DNA of 64,000 bases from Sporothrix humicola. Taxonomy: Eukaryota > Ascomycota > Sordariomycetes > Ophiostomatales > Ophiostomataceae. Both the position numbers and the translations under genes were made by a program. Location: positions 116,371 through 180,370 of the forward strand of contig WNYE01000088.1 in the NCBI GenBank assembly GCA_021396245.1. Direction: 5' to 3'. Positions 30,032-42,696 of this stretch are shown in pieces. Positions within the stretch are counted from its first letter, which is position 1. Each line of letters begins with the position of its first letter. The notes beneath the pieces are model-generated. The model was given only the letters and a program-made list of their open reading frames with translations. It was not told the DNA's origin and searched no databases.

Positions 30032-33000
30032 ATGCGCTCCTCCACATTGACATGGGCCTCGAGCCTGTGTCTCCTGTCGGCCCTTACGTCGCTGACATCG
30101 CCAGTCTGTATGTCATTGTGGTGTCGGCTATCTCGACGATTTTACGTATCTGTTGATGGTGTAATAAAACTAACCCTCTTTCTTCTCCTTCCCAGTGGCC
30201 GTCAAGGAACACGACTTCAAGAAGTGCGATCAGTCCGGCTTCTGCAAGCGCAACCGCGCCTATGCCGACACCGCCGCGGCCTCCGGGTCGTCGTGGACCT
30301 CCCCCTACAACATCCTGCCCGAGTCGGCCTCCATCAAGGACGGCCAGTTCCAGGCCGTCATCCTCAAGACCATCAACGACAAGGGCGAGACAGTCCGTCT
30401 GCCCATTACCGTTTCGTTTACGCAGGCCGGCGTGGCCCGCGTGACCGTCGACGAGGAGCGCCGCCAGAACAAGGACATTGAGCTGCGCCACGGCAGCACC
30501 ATTCGCAAAGAGCGGTACAACGAGGCCGAGAAGCATGTCATTGTGGGCGGTCTGGAGCTCGACAAGACGGCCAAGTCCGTCGGAGAAGACAGCACTGGCA
30601 GCACAACCGTCCAGTACGGCCCCGACGGCCAGTTCGAGGCCTACATCCAGTACAGCCCCTTTAGCGTCGAGTTCAAGCGCGACGGCGCCACCGAGATCAA
30701 GTTCAACGACCGCGGCCTGCTCAACGTGGAGCACTGGCGCGCCAAGACCGAGACGCCCGAGCCCAAGGAGGGCGAGGAGGCTGTTGCCGCCCCGGCCGAG
30801 GAAGCTACGTGGTGGGAGGAGACGTTTGGCGGTAACACGGACACCAAGCCGCGTGGCCCCGAGAGCATTGGTCTCGATATCTCGTTTGTCGGCTACAACC
30901 ACGTCTTTGGTATTCCCTCGCACGCCGGCCCTCTCTCCCTGAAAGAGACTCGCGGTGGTGACGGCAACTATGTCGAGCCCTACCGCATGTACAACCTCGA
31001 CGTTTTTGAGTACATTCTCGACAGCCCCATGACTTTGTATGGCTCGATCCCCTTCATGCAGGCCCACCGCCAGGACTCGACCGTCGGTGTCTTCTGGCTC
31101 AACGCCGCCGAGACTTGGGTCGACATTACCAAGGAGAAGGTCAAGAGCAATCCGTACGCCCTCGGTGCCAGCGGCTCGACCAACACCAACACCCACTGGA
31201 TCTCCGAGAGCGGTCTGCTGGATGTCTTTGTCTTCCTCGGCCCCACCACCCAGGACGTCCTCAAGAAGTACGGCGAGCTCACGGGCTACACCGCCCTGCC
31301 CCAGGAGTCGGCCATTGGCTACCACCAGTGCCGCTGGAACTACGTCTCGGACGACGACGTCAAGGATGTCGACCGCAAGATGGACAAGTACGGCATCCCC
31401 TACGACGTGATCTGGCTGGACATCGAGTACACCGACGGGAAAAAGTATTTCACGTGGGACGCCGATAAGTTTGCCGATCCGTCCGGCATGGGCGAGCGCC
31501 TCGACGAGCATGGCCGCAAGCTGGTCGTCATTATCGACCCGCATATTAAGAATACGGACAGCTACCCAGTCGTTTCGCAGCTCAAGTCCAAGGAGTACGG
31601 TGTCAAGAACAAGGACGGCGGCATTTTCGACGGCTGGTGCTGGCCCGGCTCGTCGCACTGGATCGACGCCTTCAACCCTAAGGCGGTGGACTGGTGGAAG
31701 ACGCTCTTCAAGTACGACACCTTCAAGGGCACCGCCGAGAACACGTTTATCTGGAACGACATGAACGAGCCCTCCGTCTTCAACGGCCCCGAGACCACCA
31801 TGCCCAAGGACAACCTGCACCACGGCGGCTGGGAGCACCGCGACGTCCACAACCTCAACGGCATGACCTTCCACAACGCCACGCACATGGCTCTGCTGTC
31901 GCGCAAGTCGGGTGAACTGCGCCGGCCTTTTGTCCTTACTAGGGCCTTCTTCGCCGGCTCGCAGCGTCTCGGCGCTATGTGGACCGGCGACAACCAGGCG
32001 TCCTGGGACCACCTGGCGGCTTCGATCCCTATGCTGCTGAGCCAGGGTATTGCGGGCTTCCCCTTTGCTGGTGCCGACGTCGGCGGCTTCTTCGGTAACC
32101 CCGACAAGGAGCTCCAGACGCGCTGGTTCCAGGCCGGTGCCTTCTATCCCTTCTTCCGTGGCCACGCCCACATTGACTCGCGCCGCCGCGAGCCCTACCT
32201 GGCCGGCGAGCCGTACACGACGATAATCACGTCGGCGCTGCGTCTCCGCTACAGCCTGCTGCCCGCCTACTACACGGCTTTCCACCGCGCACACGTTGTC
32301 GGCGAGCCCATCATCAAGCCCATGTTCTACACACACCCCAACGTCGAGGGCGGTTTCGCCGTCGATGACCAGTTCTTTATCGGCAACACTGGCCTGCTGG
32401 TGAAGCCCGTCCTCCAGGAGGGCAAGGACACGGTCGACATGTTCATCCCCGACCACGAGGTGTACTACGACTACTTTGACTACTCGGTTGTGCCCACGCA
32501 GGCCGGCAAGCGCACCAACATGCCCGCGCCCCTCGACACCATCCCGCTGCTCATGCGCGGCGGCCACATCTTCCCGCGCCGCGACCAGCCCCGCCGCTCC
32601 AGCCAGCTCATGAAGTTTGACGACTACACGCTGGTGGTCACTCTGCCGCGCGAGGGCGGTCACGCCGAGGGCTCCCTGTATGTGGATGACGGCGACTCGT
32701 TCGACTACGAAAAGGGCCAGTACATCCACCAGGCGTTTGTCCTCGATGGCAACACCATTACCTCCAGCAGCGCTGAGCCAGAGCGCGACGCCAGCAAGGT
32801 CAAGCCGGGCGCATGGCTCGCCGCCATGGCCCACGTCAATGTCGACAAGATTGTCATCGTCGGCGCCCCCAGCGACTGGGCCGGCCAGACCGAGGTGACG
32901 GTGACGGCCACGGCCAGCGGCAAGACCTGGACGGCGCCCATGGACTACACCCCCGCCCAGGGCGGTCGCGCCGCCTTTGCCGTCATCCGGCACGTGGGCA

Positions 33001-33038
33001 CGCCTGTCGGCAGCAACTGGCAGGTGACGGTGGTGTAA
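30032..33038 (+). CDS. GLS2: Glucosidase II catalytic alpha subunit (GH31)
   Basis: Removes the two inner alpha-1,3-linked glucoses from N-glycans in the ER as part of protein quality control, together with a beta subunit. Exons 30032-30107 and 30196-33038 (intron GTATGT to CCCAG, 88 nt) give 972 aa. The first exon encodes the signal peptide (SSLCLLSALTSL), and the mature protein begins near VKEHDFKKCDQSGFCKRNR, the typical N-terminus of this subunit. GH31 marks are WLDIEYTDGKKYFTWD, IWNDMNEPSVF with nucleophile Asp547, FAGSQRLGAMWTGDN, and FPFAGADVGGF. Length and domain order are normal. The intron right after the signal sequence explains why the frame is closed upstream of 30196. No lesion is seen. 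Confidence 0.95.
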
Positions 33039-36000
33039 GCCAGCCAAGTCTGCACTGAATGATCGAAAAATGCGATAGGATGGTCGAGGTTCTTTGATTT
33101 TTTAAAATGATGTATGCTCAAATAAAGTAGCACAGCTGAACCATGATTGAAATTTGATATTCGTTTACACTGTATTGCTATTTCCTATTTTACCTGTGAC
33201 ATATTGTGACATATCGTGACTGTATCGCTCTTTCCTTACACGTGCTGTACGTCGCCTTCCATCTCAGCATTGGGATGGGACCATTCGTGCTTTCCTTTTC
33301 TGATATGTTGTTCTTTCTAGCTCTGTTCGCAAAGTTTGCCCCTTTTCGCATTTTGCACTTTCTTTTTGGCACATTTGCTTTCCACTCTTTCGATCGCGGA
33401 ATTCTCGCCTGTTGAAACCAAGAATGTTTCCACGATTTCGCCACCAATGTGCGGAATGAAGAAACCGACAATCGATAAAACCACTTATGGTGGCCTGGCC
33501 CGTAACAGCGGGCACAGCCGCGTGTCTAGTTTATCCAGGCGACAAGTCGAAGAAATGCCTGCACTTTGCATTTGGTAAGTAAGAACCTTTTCTCCTTGTC
33601 TGGCCTCGGGATGCAACGGCATATATTAACTGTTCCCTGCAATATATCCCAGCAGGTTGGGAACAACACTCAAAGTGCGACAAAAATCTACGACGTCAGG
33701 CCTGGAACTTGGGTCTTGGTTCCTGGGGCCAGGCTGACCGCTGCAGACGAACGTCCCAACTTGCTGACGTTTTCTTCTGTTACAATCGCGAGAAGGAATT
33801 GATTCCGCCTTGTGCAGATCCGGGATCCTTTGAACAAGAGCAATAACAACAACTTCAATACTTTAAGAACAAAAACGCCATAAACAGATGCAACACCAAG
33901 GATCTTGAACTTGTCAAGCGGTGAAGAAAGAAGAAAAGAAATCGAGTGGTCAAAACATTGTCCATCATGCCGACCATCGTGGACGGACAAGACCCTGATT
34001 GATGTCTGTCGCGCGAGGCGTTTTTTGGCCTTTTCTGCCCTTTTCCCACCTCTCCATCTCCCTATGCCCAAGCGGGCCAGGCCATGGCATAGTGGAAAAA
34101 AGAAGCGAAGAAGGCGACGAAGCCAATAAATAGGGGACCAGGCGAGACCTCCGCCACGCGCCGTTGCTTTTTAGCAGCACCCTGTCAAACTTTGTGGCAG
34201 GCAAAAAGGACAAAACACAAGGAGACAAGGAAGACAAGCACGTCGTGGCGCGGAATGCAGCCTAGCGTTGCGTCGGACAGTGGGCCTCCTGGAGGAGCTT
34301 AAAATATGCCAATATTGCTCGTTTCTTTCCCCCAGAAAACCAAACCAGAAAGGAGGAAGGAATATCGATATTGTGCATTGCATTGGCACCATCTTTTTGC
34401 ACCAGCCGACACGCAGCTGCAGCTCTCATTTGCTGGTTCTGGCGATGGGCACCCTGAGACTGAGACTTGAGGAAGAGAAGATGGCCAGACCAGGCTAGAC
34501 CTTTGACGGGCAAGGGTCCTTTTGGTCCTTTGGCACGGTGGAAAAACAATAAAATGTTTTGGCAACCAAAAAGGCTCAGCCGCAAAATGGCGTTCTTTTG
34601 CAGTGCCAGAGCACCAACAAAAAGGGAAACAAGAGTCTAACACGAGGCTAAGCCTTTCTGGACATGCTTTCGCAAACTGGCACCTCGCTGCTTTTGATCT
34701 GGCTCCAGGGGCTGAATGGACCGACCACGAATGTTTCTCCCCATCATGTTGGTTGAACTTGCCGGCCGTTTCCACAACTGCCTCAGCTTCCCTTCCCTTT
34801 CCCACGATCACATCTCTTGTCTCTCGCGGGTGCTTTGTCTACTGTTTGTGAGTGGCCAGTCTACGACTCATCGACAAGTCAAGCTTCCGCCACCAAGCCA
34901 CTCCTACTACCTTACCACTTTCTGGCACGAGGCATGCTCGATTTGTCGTGGCCTGTCCAGAGCTGAAAACGCAATACACACACGCACACAGGTCCAGACA
35001 CGAATACGGGAGTAGCCTGGCTTCTCGGGAGTTTCCATTTCTCTGCACCCTTCTTTCCTGTGTTCTTTCGTCTCCCATCTCCTCGTGGCTTTCCGGGAGC
35101 TATCGAACATTTGAACGTGTCTTTTCTACTGAGAAAGGGATCTACCCTTGCACCAATAAGCTCTCCCGCCAACTTGGGAAGTGATAGACAATACGACGGA
35201 CACGACAGAACAATACTAGAGTGCATCTTTGATCTTTCGTCTTTCATCTGCAACAAAGATCGGATTCAAAGAATCACAGATATTCGGCGAACCCTGTACT
35301 CATCCTCCATCACAACCACGGCGCTTCCCACTGCCACCCACCTACCCACTCCCCAGATTGCATCTTTTGCTGCCCGAGGCTAGATCTGGCTGGTCTCGAC
35401 TCGACCTGTTTCGACAAATAAGATACTAGAGCTACTCAAGTCCACGCGCTTGGGCAGCTCTGCAAGTGGCGTCTTGGCATCTGAACAAGAAATCTGTCTG
35501 GGTTGGACAGTAATTAGCGGTGCCTGTCCAGCTCCTCAGCTCCTCGACTGCTCGACTGACTACCTGCTTCGCCTTCTTTTCGTTGCTGCCGGCAAACAGG
35601 AGCTCTCCAACTTGGCACGCAGCCTTCAGCCTTCCGAGACCGCATTCTTCCCGTCAGTGTTTATTGTTTCTTAAGTTTCTTTTTCTCTTCCTCCTTTGTA
35701 CTCATACACAGTACTCCTCGTCTGCATCTCCACCCTTGTCTGCGTCTGTCTGCGTCTGCACTCTTGCGCTTTCCTGTTTCTCATAGCCTGCATCCCTCTT
35801 GCATTTGATACCCCTTCCTCCCTCAGTTGCAGTCCCCTCAGCTCTCCCACCGACCCTCGTTAGCTCGGACGACGGTCCATCGTTTGGTCTTTGGTCCATC
35901 GCTGTTCGGTCGCGAGGCTTTCTTGGTCCTCCCCTCCTTTTCGTCTTTCCATCTGTCTCCTTCTGTCTCTCCTTTCGGCCCTCACCCGTCTCAGTCCTTT

Positions 36001-36095
36001 GCGTCTGTCCTTCCATCCCAGGGTTTGCGCTCATTGCGCTCACCCGTCGGCTATCCTTACGTCTCTTCCCTCCTCCTACACACCCCCTCCCCAAC
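33039..36095. other. 3-kb upstream region of the WW-domain gene
   Basis: No recognisable gene. Open frames are short, and 35200-36095 is strongly pyrimidine-rich with several short upstream frames, as in a long fungal 5' leader. An in-frame open extension of the WW-domain protein reaches back to 35799, but it is compositionally unlike the protein (Phe/Cys/Ser-rich). Confidence 0.5.
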
Positions 36096-39000
36096 ATGGC
36101 CTCTCTTCCCGAGGGCTGGGAGTCAGACTACGATGGCTCCAGGTGGTTCTTTCGGTACAAACCCACCGGCGCTGTCCAGTTCATGTTCCCCAAACCTGGC
36201 GACGAGTTCCCCGAGTACTTTGACAACTTCGGCCCCGTCCCGCAGAGCTACGTCCCCACTCCTGAAGAACGCCTCGAGAGCGACCGCCAGCGTCGCATGT
36301 CTGGCATCCCAAAGAGGGTGGGAAGTAACGCAAGTACGAGGGCAGGGACGTCTAACCCCACGTCGGCCACGCTCAGTCGCGGCGACTTTCTCAACTCGTC
36401 GTCGTTTGACATGTTTGGCGGCTTCCTGGGGCCTGCCTCTTATACCGACGTGTCGCCTGTGGACGAGGAGGACGACATACCAGGCATCGACACAACTGTC
36501 AACACGCCAGCCACGACCGTTGCTACCGTAGACGATCCAACACAACGCGGCATCGTCGAGGCCGACAGCACACCCGCCAGCCGAGATAATACACCGAACG
36601 TACCGCCAACAGCGACGGCCACCGCGACGACGACAGACACGCCCGCACTTCCTCCCAACACGGCCCCCGTCGTCATCCACGAACTGCCCGACGCTGCGGC
36701 GCTTGGCGGCCGGCACTACGCCTCCGACCCGGTCGGCAACATCTCGGAGCTTGCCACGGCCGACACGCTGCAGTGCGAGGACGAAACCAACCCGCCGCCC
36801 GTCGAGCTCGACAGCGGGCCCATCCAGGCTGGTCCAGCCGAGCTAGCCAACGAGCCTGTCACAGTCGTCCCAAAGACAGCACCAGCACCACAGCCAGAGT
36901 CGAAGCCAGTCCCAATATCGTCTGAAACTACTGCACCTGCGCCACCACAAACACAGACACCACCAGAGACGAAGCCAGCGTCTCCACCAGCTACGACTAC
37001 AGTCTACCAACCATTCCGCCCTGCCCACGCGCCCAGCACCGACGACACTGGCCGCCAGCCTCTGGTGGTTGCCGACATGGCTGTTGCGACTGCTGCTGCT
37101 GCCACCGCAGCTGCTTCTCTCTCTTCATCTTCCCGACCCACACGCAGCGCCACGACAATAGACGCATCCCATCCAGACACACCCCACGAGGAGCACCGCC
37201 GTGCCACGCTCGACACCACCCTAACGAGCATCCCGCTGGCCCTCCAGCCGTCACAGCCCTTGCAAGGAGCGTCCATGCCTGTGCCAAGGCCGACTGTGAC
37301 ATCCGCAGAGCCTCAACTCACGGCCCAACCTCAGCTTCTGTCTCAGTCTCGCCCCCCACAGTCCTCGACACCGGCACTTCTTTCCACCCCTACTCCTCCT
37401 CCTCCTACTCCTCCCGCAGCAGAGCCTCCAAAGCTTGGCCAAGAACAAGAACAAGAAGCCAAGGACGCCCTCAATCTCAACAGAGTGCCATCCGTCCTCC
37501 AACCGGCATCCAACCGCACCGTCATCCCTCAACACTTGACCACGCCCAAACCTGCCGGTGCGGTCCTGTCAGACGTCCCCTTGGCATTAAGGACGGCCGT
37601 CAGCTCGCCGACACCCACACCTCCTACACAGTCACCGCCCGTGATCACACCGCCCGTGACCACGCTACCAGTACAGACGCCGCCGCCCGCCAGACAAGAC
37701 CTCCAGCCGACCATCGAGGAGGCCGAAGACACGGACGCGCCCGCCGCCGCTGCGACTGTTGTCCACGACAGCAGCCCGGCCACGCCGACAGTCGAGGAGC
37801 CCCCTCTTCCAGTTGAACAACAACCAGAGTTGATGCCAGCACCGCTCCGCCTGTCCCGGCAAGGCAGCCCGTCCTCACCGTCGCCCACAGCTTCGCCAAT
37901 GTCCATGCCCGTCGTGCCCAACACACCGCAGACGGTGCCGGCTACCGTTGCGCCAGCACAAGCCCAACAACCCCAGCCCTCCTTCGGTGTCATGGTTGCA
38001 GACGATGCCATCCCGGCGCCCCTAAAACCGAGATCGCCGCCACCGCCTGCTGGTGCCAGCTCAGCGTTTGGGATCCTGTCGCCGCCGGGAGGGTCACCCG
38101 CCACGCAGACGAACACGCCCGCATCTGCTCCCGGCCCCAGTCCTGCATCACCGCCCGCCTTTGGTGTTGTCACCTCTGAGAGCGTTCCCCAGCCGTTGCA
38201 AACTGCATCGCCTCCAGTCCAGGCTCCTGTCCAGCCTGCCCAACCCGCGCAACCTGCCCAACCCCCTATCAACCAGGCACAACAGCCGCCCGTACTCTCG
38301 GCCCAGGCTGCACCAGGGCCACAGCCGGCACCGACTGTCATGTCCGCCAATTTCGCCAGTGCTGCTGCTCCCTCCCAGTCGCCTCCTGCCGCCACCGCCG
38401 CCGTCCCCACCCGTGCACCCAGTGTCAAGGCCCCCGTCGGTGGCCTCGCCTCGATCGCCGAGTCGTCCGGTCTAATCCTGGCCGACGAGAGCCAGCCGCC
38501 GCAGCCGCATGCTCTGCCGGTGCAGGTGCAAGTCGACCAGGCTCTGGCACAAGCGCAGGCTGAGGCTCAGGCCCAGGTACAACATCCGCAGATCCAGCCC
38601 CAGATCCAGCCTCTGGTGCAGCAGCAATTCCAGCAGTTCCAGCAGGTTCCGCCGCCTGGAGCAGCTCCTGGGGCGGCACCTGGGGCAGCTCCCGGTCAGC
38701 CCTTCCCGGCCTCGGGCACGCCCCCGCCTGGCGCGGCAATGCCGCCACCACAGCAGAACCGCATCCAGCGCAAGCCCACTCTGCAGCGCAAGGCCGTGGG
38801 AGGAGGTAGTGGAAACGCTTCGCCGCAGTCTGCTAGTGCGCAGTCCCCTCAATTGACAGCTGCCTCCGTGCCTGGCCCCTCGCCGAGTCCTGGACCGACC
38901 ATCCTTCCCCATCGCACTTCTGTTTCTTCAGTGTCAAGCCAGCCCTGGGGCGTCGCTATGGACCAGCTCGGCCAGCAGCCCATCCAGCCGATCGGGTCGA

Positions 39001-39685
39001 TCAACATGCAGGCGTCGCCGGGGCAGGTGCCTGTGCAACCGGTGCCGGCTGACGGCCGGGCCACCCCCGCCCAGAGCATTCACAGTGTCCACAGCGCCAG
39101 CCCCCAGCAGACACACCAGTCTCCCGCCCTCTTGGTCAATTCGATGCACCGCAACTCTGTGTCGGGCGTGCCACTCTCTACCCCACCGCAGGGCCAGGCG
39201 CAACCCCAGCCAGTGCCCCAGCGGATGTCCATGTACGCCGCGCCGGGGCAGATCCCGTCGCCCATCGCGGGGATGGCCCAGCCCCAGCAAGCTCCGGGTC
39301 AACCTGCACCGGGTATGTATAATCCGCAGACATTCCAGCAGCAGCAGCCACAACCCAGACAGCCTCTGCAACAGGGTCAGCCCATCCCGGGACAGCCCAT
39401 CCAGCAAGCGCAACAATTCCAGCCTGGTCAGCCGCTGCAACAAGGCCAACCACCCCAACCCGGCCAACCTCTTCAGCAGGGCCAGCCCGTTCCTGGACAA
39501 CCACTTCAGCAGCCGGGCCAGCCGCAGCAATTCCAGCCTGGCCAGCAACCGCAGCCGCAACTGCAGCCACAACCACAGCCAGGTCAGCCCCAGCAGTTCC
39601 AGCCACTGCAGCCCGGACAGCAGCCCCAGCTAGGCCAACCCGGTGCCGTCCCGCAAGCTTTCCCGGGTACGCTGCCACCTTTCCC

Positions 39686-39720
<35 letters not shown>

Positions 39721-42191
39721 TCCCTGGCCAAGCTCCTGGTCTGGCTCCCAGCCAGGTTCACGGTCAGGTTCCCGGTCAAGTCCCCAACCCGGCCCACCGC
39801 ATGTCCCTCCCAGCCCAGCTGCCTAGCGCCCAGCAACAACAGCAGCAGCCCTTCTTCGCCGGCCCGCCAATCGTCATGGGCGGTGTCCCGCCTCCGCTGC
39901 CAAACCGTCTGATGACACCGCAGACAACCGGCCCGCCAGCTCAGTTCCCGCCGCCTGGCACTCCTGGGACGCCAAACACACCCCAAACGCCAATGTCTGC
40001 ACCGGGTGCCCAGAATGCGCAGATGCCGCCTCTGCATCATACCCAGACGGCACCTGCAGCCATTCCCCAAGTGCATCCTCAGCAGCAGCAACAGCCTCAA
40101 CAGCAGCAACCTCCGCCGCAAGGCTTTGCCCACCCACACCATGCGCAGACAATGCCTATTCCTGGCCAACAGCCCCAACAGCAACAGCAGCAACAACAGC
40201 AACCGCAACAGCAGTTTGCACCCCCGCCAGGCCAGCCACAGACGACGCCAGCACCCGGCACTGCCTACCGTCCCTTTGCCACGCCTACTCCTGGTGCCCA
40301 GCAGCAGCAGCAACAGCAGCAGCCCAGCCAAACGTACACTCCAGGTCAGGCTTATCGTCCGTTCGCCTCGCCCGCCGGTACGCCTGCTCCCCGCCCAGGC
40401 CAGATGAACGTCGGCACCGCCCCCAACCGGCCCGCCAGTGCGGCTCCTTCCACCGCAAGCTCTGGCAGCAGTGGCAGCGGCAGCAACATCTTTTCCAAGT
40501 TCATGAAGAACCCCGCCGTCAAGCGCACCGCGTTCGCCATTGGCGGCGCTCTGGTGGGCGAAAGCATCGGCATGACCGGCGCCCAGGGCGCCCGCATCGG
40601 CTCCTCCGCCTACTCGACCCACCAGCAGTACAAGCGCCAGTCGAACCAGCAGCAGCAGGTCCAGCAGGCGGCCCAACAGGCCGTGCAGAAGGCGCAGGCC
40701 GATGCTGCCCAGGCCCAGCGGCAGGCCCAGATCCAGATCCAGCAAATGCAGGCACAGGCACAAGCCCAGATCCTGGCGGCGCAGCAACAGGCACAAGCGG
40801 GCGTGGCCGCGGCAGGGATCGGTCGTCCTCCCTTGCAGACAATGCACACGGCTCCGGGGAACATGCAGCATGGTGTTCCGCCGGGTGCAGCTCCAGGCGC
40901 ATCACCAGGCGCGGCTCCGGGTGCGCCTCCTGGTGGGACACCTGGTCCGACCGTGACGCCCCAGCCATACATTCCTGGCCAGCCGGCGCCTGGACAACAG
41001 GCTCCTGGACAGGCTCCTGGACAGGCTCCCGGACAGGCTCCCGGACAGGCTTCCGGACAGGCTCCCGGACAGGTTCCCGGACAGGCTCCCGGACGAGCTT
41101 CCGGACAAGCTCCTGGCCAAGCTCCTGGCCAAGTCCCTGGTCAGCCCATCCCCGGCCAGGCAGGCCGCCCTCCCATGCCTGCGAGCTTCTCCGCACCGCC
41201 TGGTAGCGTGCCTCAGGCGAACCCTGCATATGTTCCTGGTGCAGCTCCGCCTGGAGGTGCCCCTGGTGCAGCGCCGGGCACTGCGTCTGGGGCTGTTCCT
41301 AGTGCTGTCCCCGGTGCTGTTCCTGGTGCCACCCCGGGAGCCGCTCCAGGCGCTGCACCTGGAACGGTTCCTCAGGCATATGTCCCTGGTGCCACTCCTG
41401 GTGCCGCGCCTGGTGCTGCGCCTGGCACCGTCCCCGGCGCTGTCCCCGGATCTGTCCCCGGATCTGTCCCAGGCTCTGTTCCAGGTGCCGTCCCTGGAGC
41501 TGCCCCTGGCGCCCAGTTCCCTCATGACCGAGCCGGCCGTGGTGCCCCAGGTGCAGGCCGTGGATACGCCATGCCCGGCGCTGGCCGTGGATACGGTGCT
41601 CCCCCTGGGGCCGGCCGTGGCTACGGTCCTCAAGTTGGCATGAACATGGGCGCCGGCCGTGGCGGGTCAGTGGCTGGCCGTGGCGGTGCACCCACGCCTG
41701 GTGAACAGCTTGCCAACGCTGTCTTGGACTCTGTCCTCAACGCGCACCAGAACAACCAGAACCAGAGCAACCCGTACCAGGCCATCCTGCAGCAGCAGCA
41801 GCAGCAGCAGAACCAGTTTATGAACATTCTGCAGCAGTCGCAGGCCCAGCAGCAGCAGCAGACCAACGCGTTCATGAACAACCTGTTCCAGGCCCAGAAC
41901 CAGCAGCCGACGTTTGTGATTCCTGGGGTCAATACAAACCCGGCCGACATTGGCGTCACGCAGTTTGACATTACCAACAACTCGACGATCAACATTGACA
42001 TGGACCCGACGGCCGGTCTGGGAGGCGACACGAGCGGCCTCGGCGGTTGGGGCGAGTCGGTCAACTACTCGGGCGACGACTGGGGCACGGGCGACCCAGG
42101 CGACATTGGCGACGTTGGCGCCGATTCAACCGGTGTCGACTTTGGCAACATGGACTTTGGCGGCAGCGAGGCTGCACTGGACTTGATCTAA
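36096..42191 (+). CDS. Giant WW-domain, Pro/Gln-rich low-complexity protein
   Basis: A single frame of 2031 aa from the ATG in ACATGG context. Residues 1-38 are a WW-like fold (LPEGWESDYDGSRWFFRY, then TGAVQFMFP), usually a binder of Pro-rich peptides. The next 1400 residues are Pro, Gln, Thr and Ala-rich and probably disordered, with an 11-Gln run at about residues 1198-1208 and several shorter ones. At about 1470-1510 there is a more ordered glycine-zipper-like segment (KRTAFAIGGALVGESIG). Then come Gln/Ala-rich heptads, tandem PGQA repeats (about 1627-1685), PGAA/PGSV repeats (about 1713-1805), RGG-like GRGG motifs, and an acidic C-terminal 120 residues. No signal peptide. Such composition suits a scaffold or condensate-forming protein, but its role is not known to me. 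Repeats are entirely in frame. Confidence 0.8.
39687..39719 (+). repeat. Pure (CAG)11 tract
   Basis: Eleven perfect CAG codons encode the longest uninterrupted Gln run of the WW-domain protein. Other Gln runs in the gene are shorter or CAA-interrupted. Confidence 0.95.
40975..41150 (+). repeat. 12-bp coding minisatellite (PGQA repeat)
   Basis: Tandem units near GGACAGGCTCCC, about a dozen, with the Ala position varying to Val or Ser and one Gln replaced by Arg, encode Pro-Gly-Gln-Ala repeats in the WW-domain protein. Confidence 0.85.
41230..41515 (+). repeat. Degenerate 12-bp coding repeats (PGAA/PGSV)
   Basis: Units of the GGTGCT-CCT type encode a collagen-like, non-triplet Pro-Gly-Ala and Pro-Gly-Ser-Val array. 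A sub-block near 41446-41490 repeats CCCGGATCTGTC exactly. Confidence 0.8.
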
Positions 42192-42605
42192 TCATTTCAT
42201 CCCGTGGTTTTATTGTTTTTGGACAAACCACCTGGATATAATTTGGAATGCTTTCATGTCTAGCGTTCTTGTGTCTCATACTTTTTTTTTACACTTGTTT
42301 TGATTCCCCTGTTTTTGTCCGTTGTTTGATTTCTGTCGATTTTCACATTGCAATAATAGTCATTTCTACAATCCTATATTCAATCCCATCATGTAGCCAG
42401 CGATTCCATACAGTTTCATATACATTTCTGAACCAATTCTCGAGTACCATCACCAAAAGAGTTATGATGCAGCGTCCCACATTCAAAGTCAATAGAGGGG
42501 CCTCTAAACAGAGGGGTAGCCCACCAGCCCACCAGCCCACAAAATAAGATGAGAGGCCCCAAAAAGAGATCCAGTCGACAAAAAAGTCAAAAAAATATCA
42601 GATTT
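42192..42605. other. Convergent 3' flank, no gene seen
   Basis: The 3' flank of the WW-domain gene, AT-rich, running up to the tRNA gene on the opposite strand. Confidence 0.5.
42589..42595 (-). terminator. RNA polymerase III terminator of the tRNA-Tyr gene
   Basis: Seven T residues on the minus strand, 10 nt after the 3' end of the tRNA. Confidence 0.75.
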
Positions 42606-42696
42606 CTCCCGAGCCGAAATCGAATCGGCGACTTTTCGATGGAAATAGGGGGAGCCATTACAGTCGAACGTGATAAACCAACTACACCATCAGGAG
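42606..42696 (-). tRNA. tRNA-Tyr (anticodon GTA) with a short intron
   Basis: Read on the minus strand, the 5' arm CTCCTGA pairs over all seven bases with the 3' arm TCGGGAG (one G-T pair). The D-arm segment TGGTGTAGTTGG fits the A box. The anticodon stem TTCGA pairs with TCGAA, enclosing CTGTAA (anticodon GTA) and an intron of about 17 nt placed one base 3' of the anticodon, the standard intron site. The T arm GCCGA-TTCGATT-TCGGC is perfect. An intron at this position is a general feature of eukaryotic tRNA-Tyr genes. CCA is not encoded, as expected for a nuclear gene. Confidence 0.9.

Noticed and set aside
30084..33047. 987-codon open frame antisense to the glucosidase II gene
   Set aside because: It mirrors a highly biased coding strand whose codons rarely give antisense stops. 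The translation is Val/Gly/Ala/Leu-rich without domain motifs, and the sense protein is certain.
35799..36095. In-frame N-terminal extension of the WW-domain protein
   Set aside because: Its Cys/Phe/Ser composition is that of a translated pyrimidine-rich leader. The ATG at 36096 has good context and directly precedes the WW domain.
33039..36095. Possible gene in the 3-kb gap before the WW-domain gene
   Set aside because: No frame longer than about 170 codons and no splice-linked set of frames gave a recognisable protein.
39630..40871. 413-codon minus-strand Leu-rich frame
   Set aside because: It is the antisense of Gln/Pro codons (CAG read as CTG) in the WW-domain gene.
40975..41515. Regular short repeats that could suggest a CRISPR-like array
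   Set aside because: The units are 12 bp, contiguous and in coding frame, with no unique spacers. They are coding minisatellites in a eukaryotic gene.
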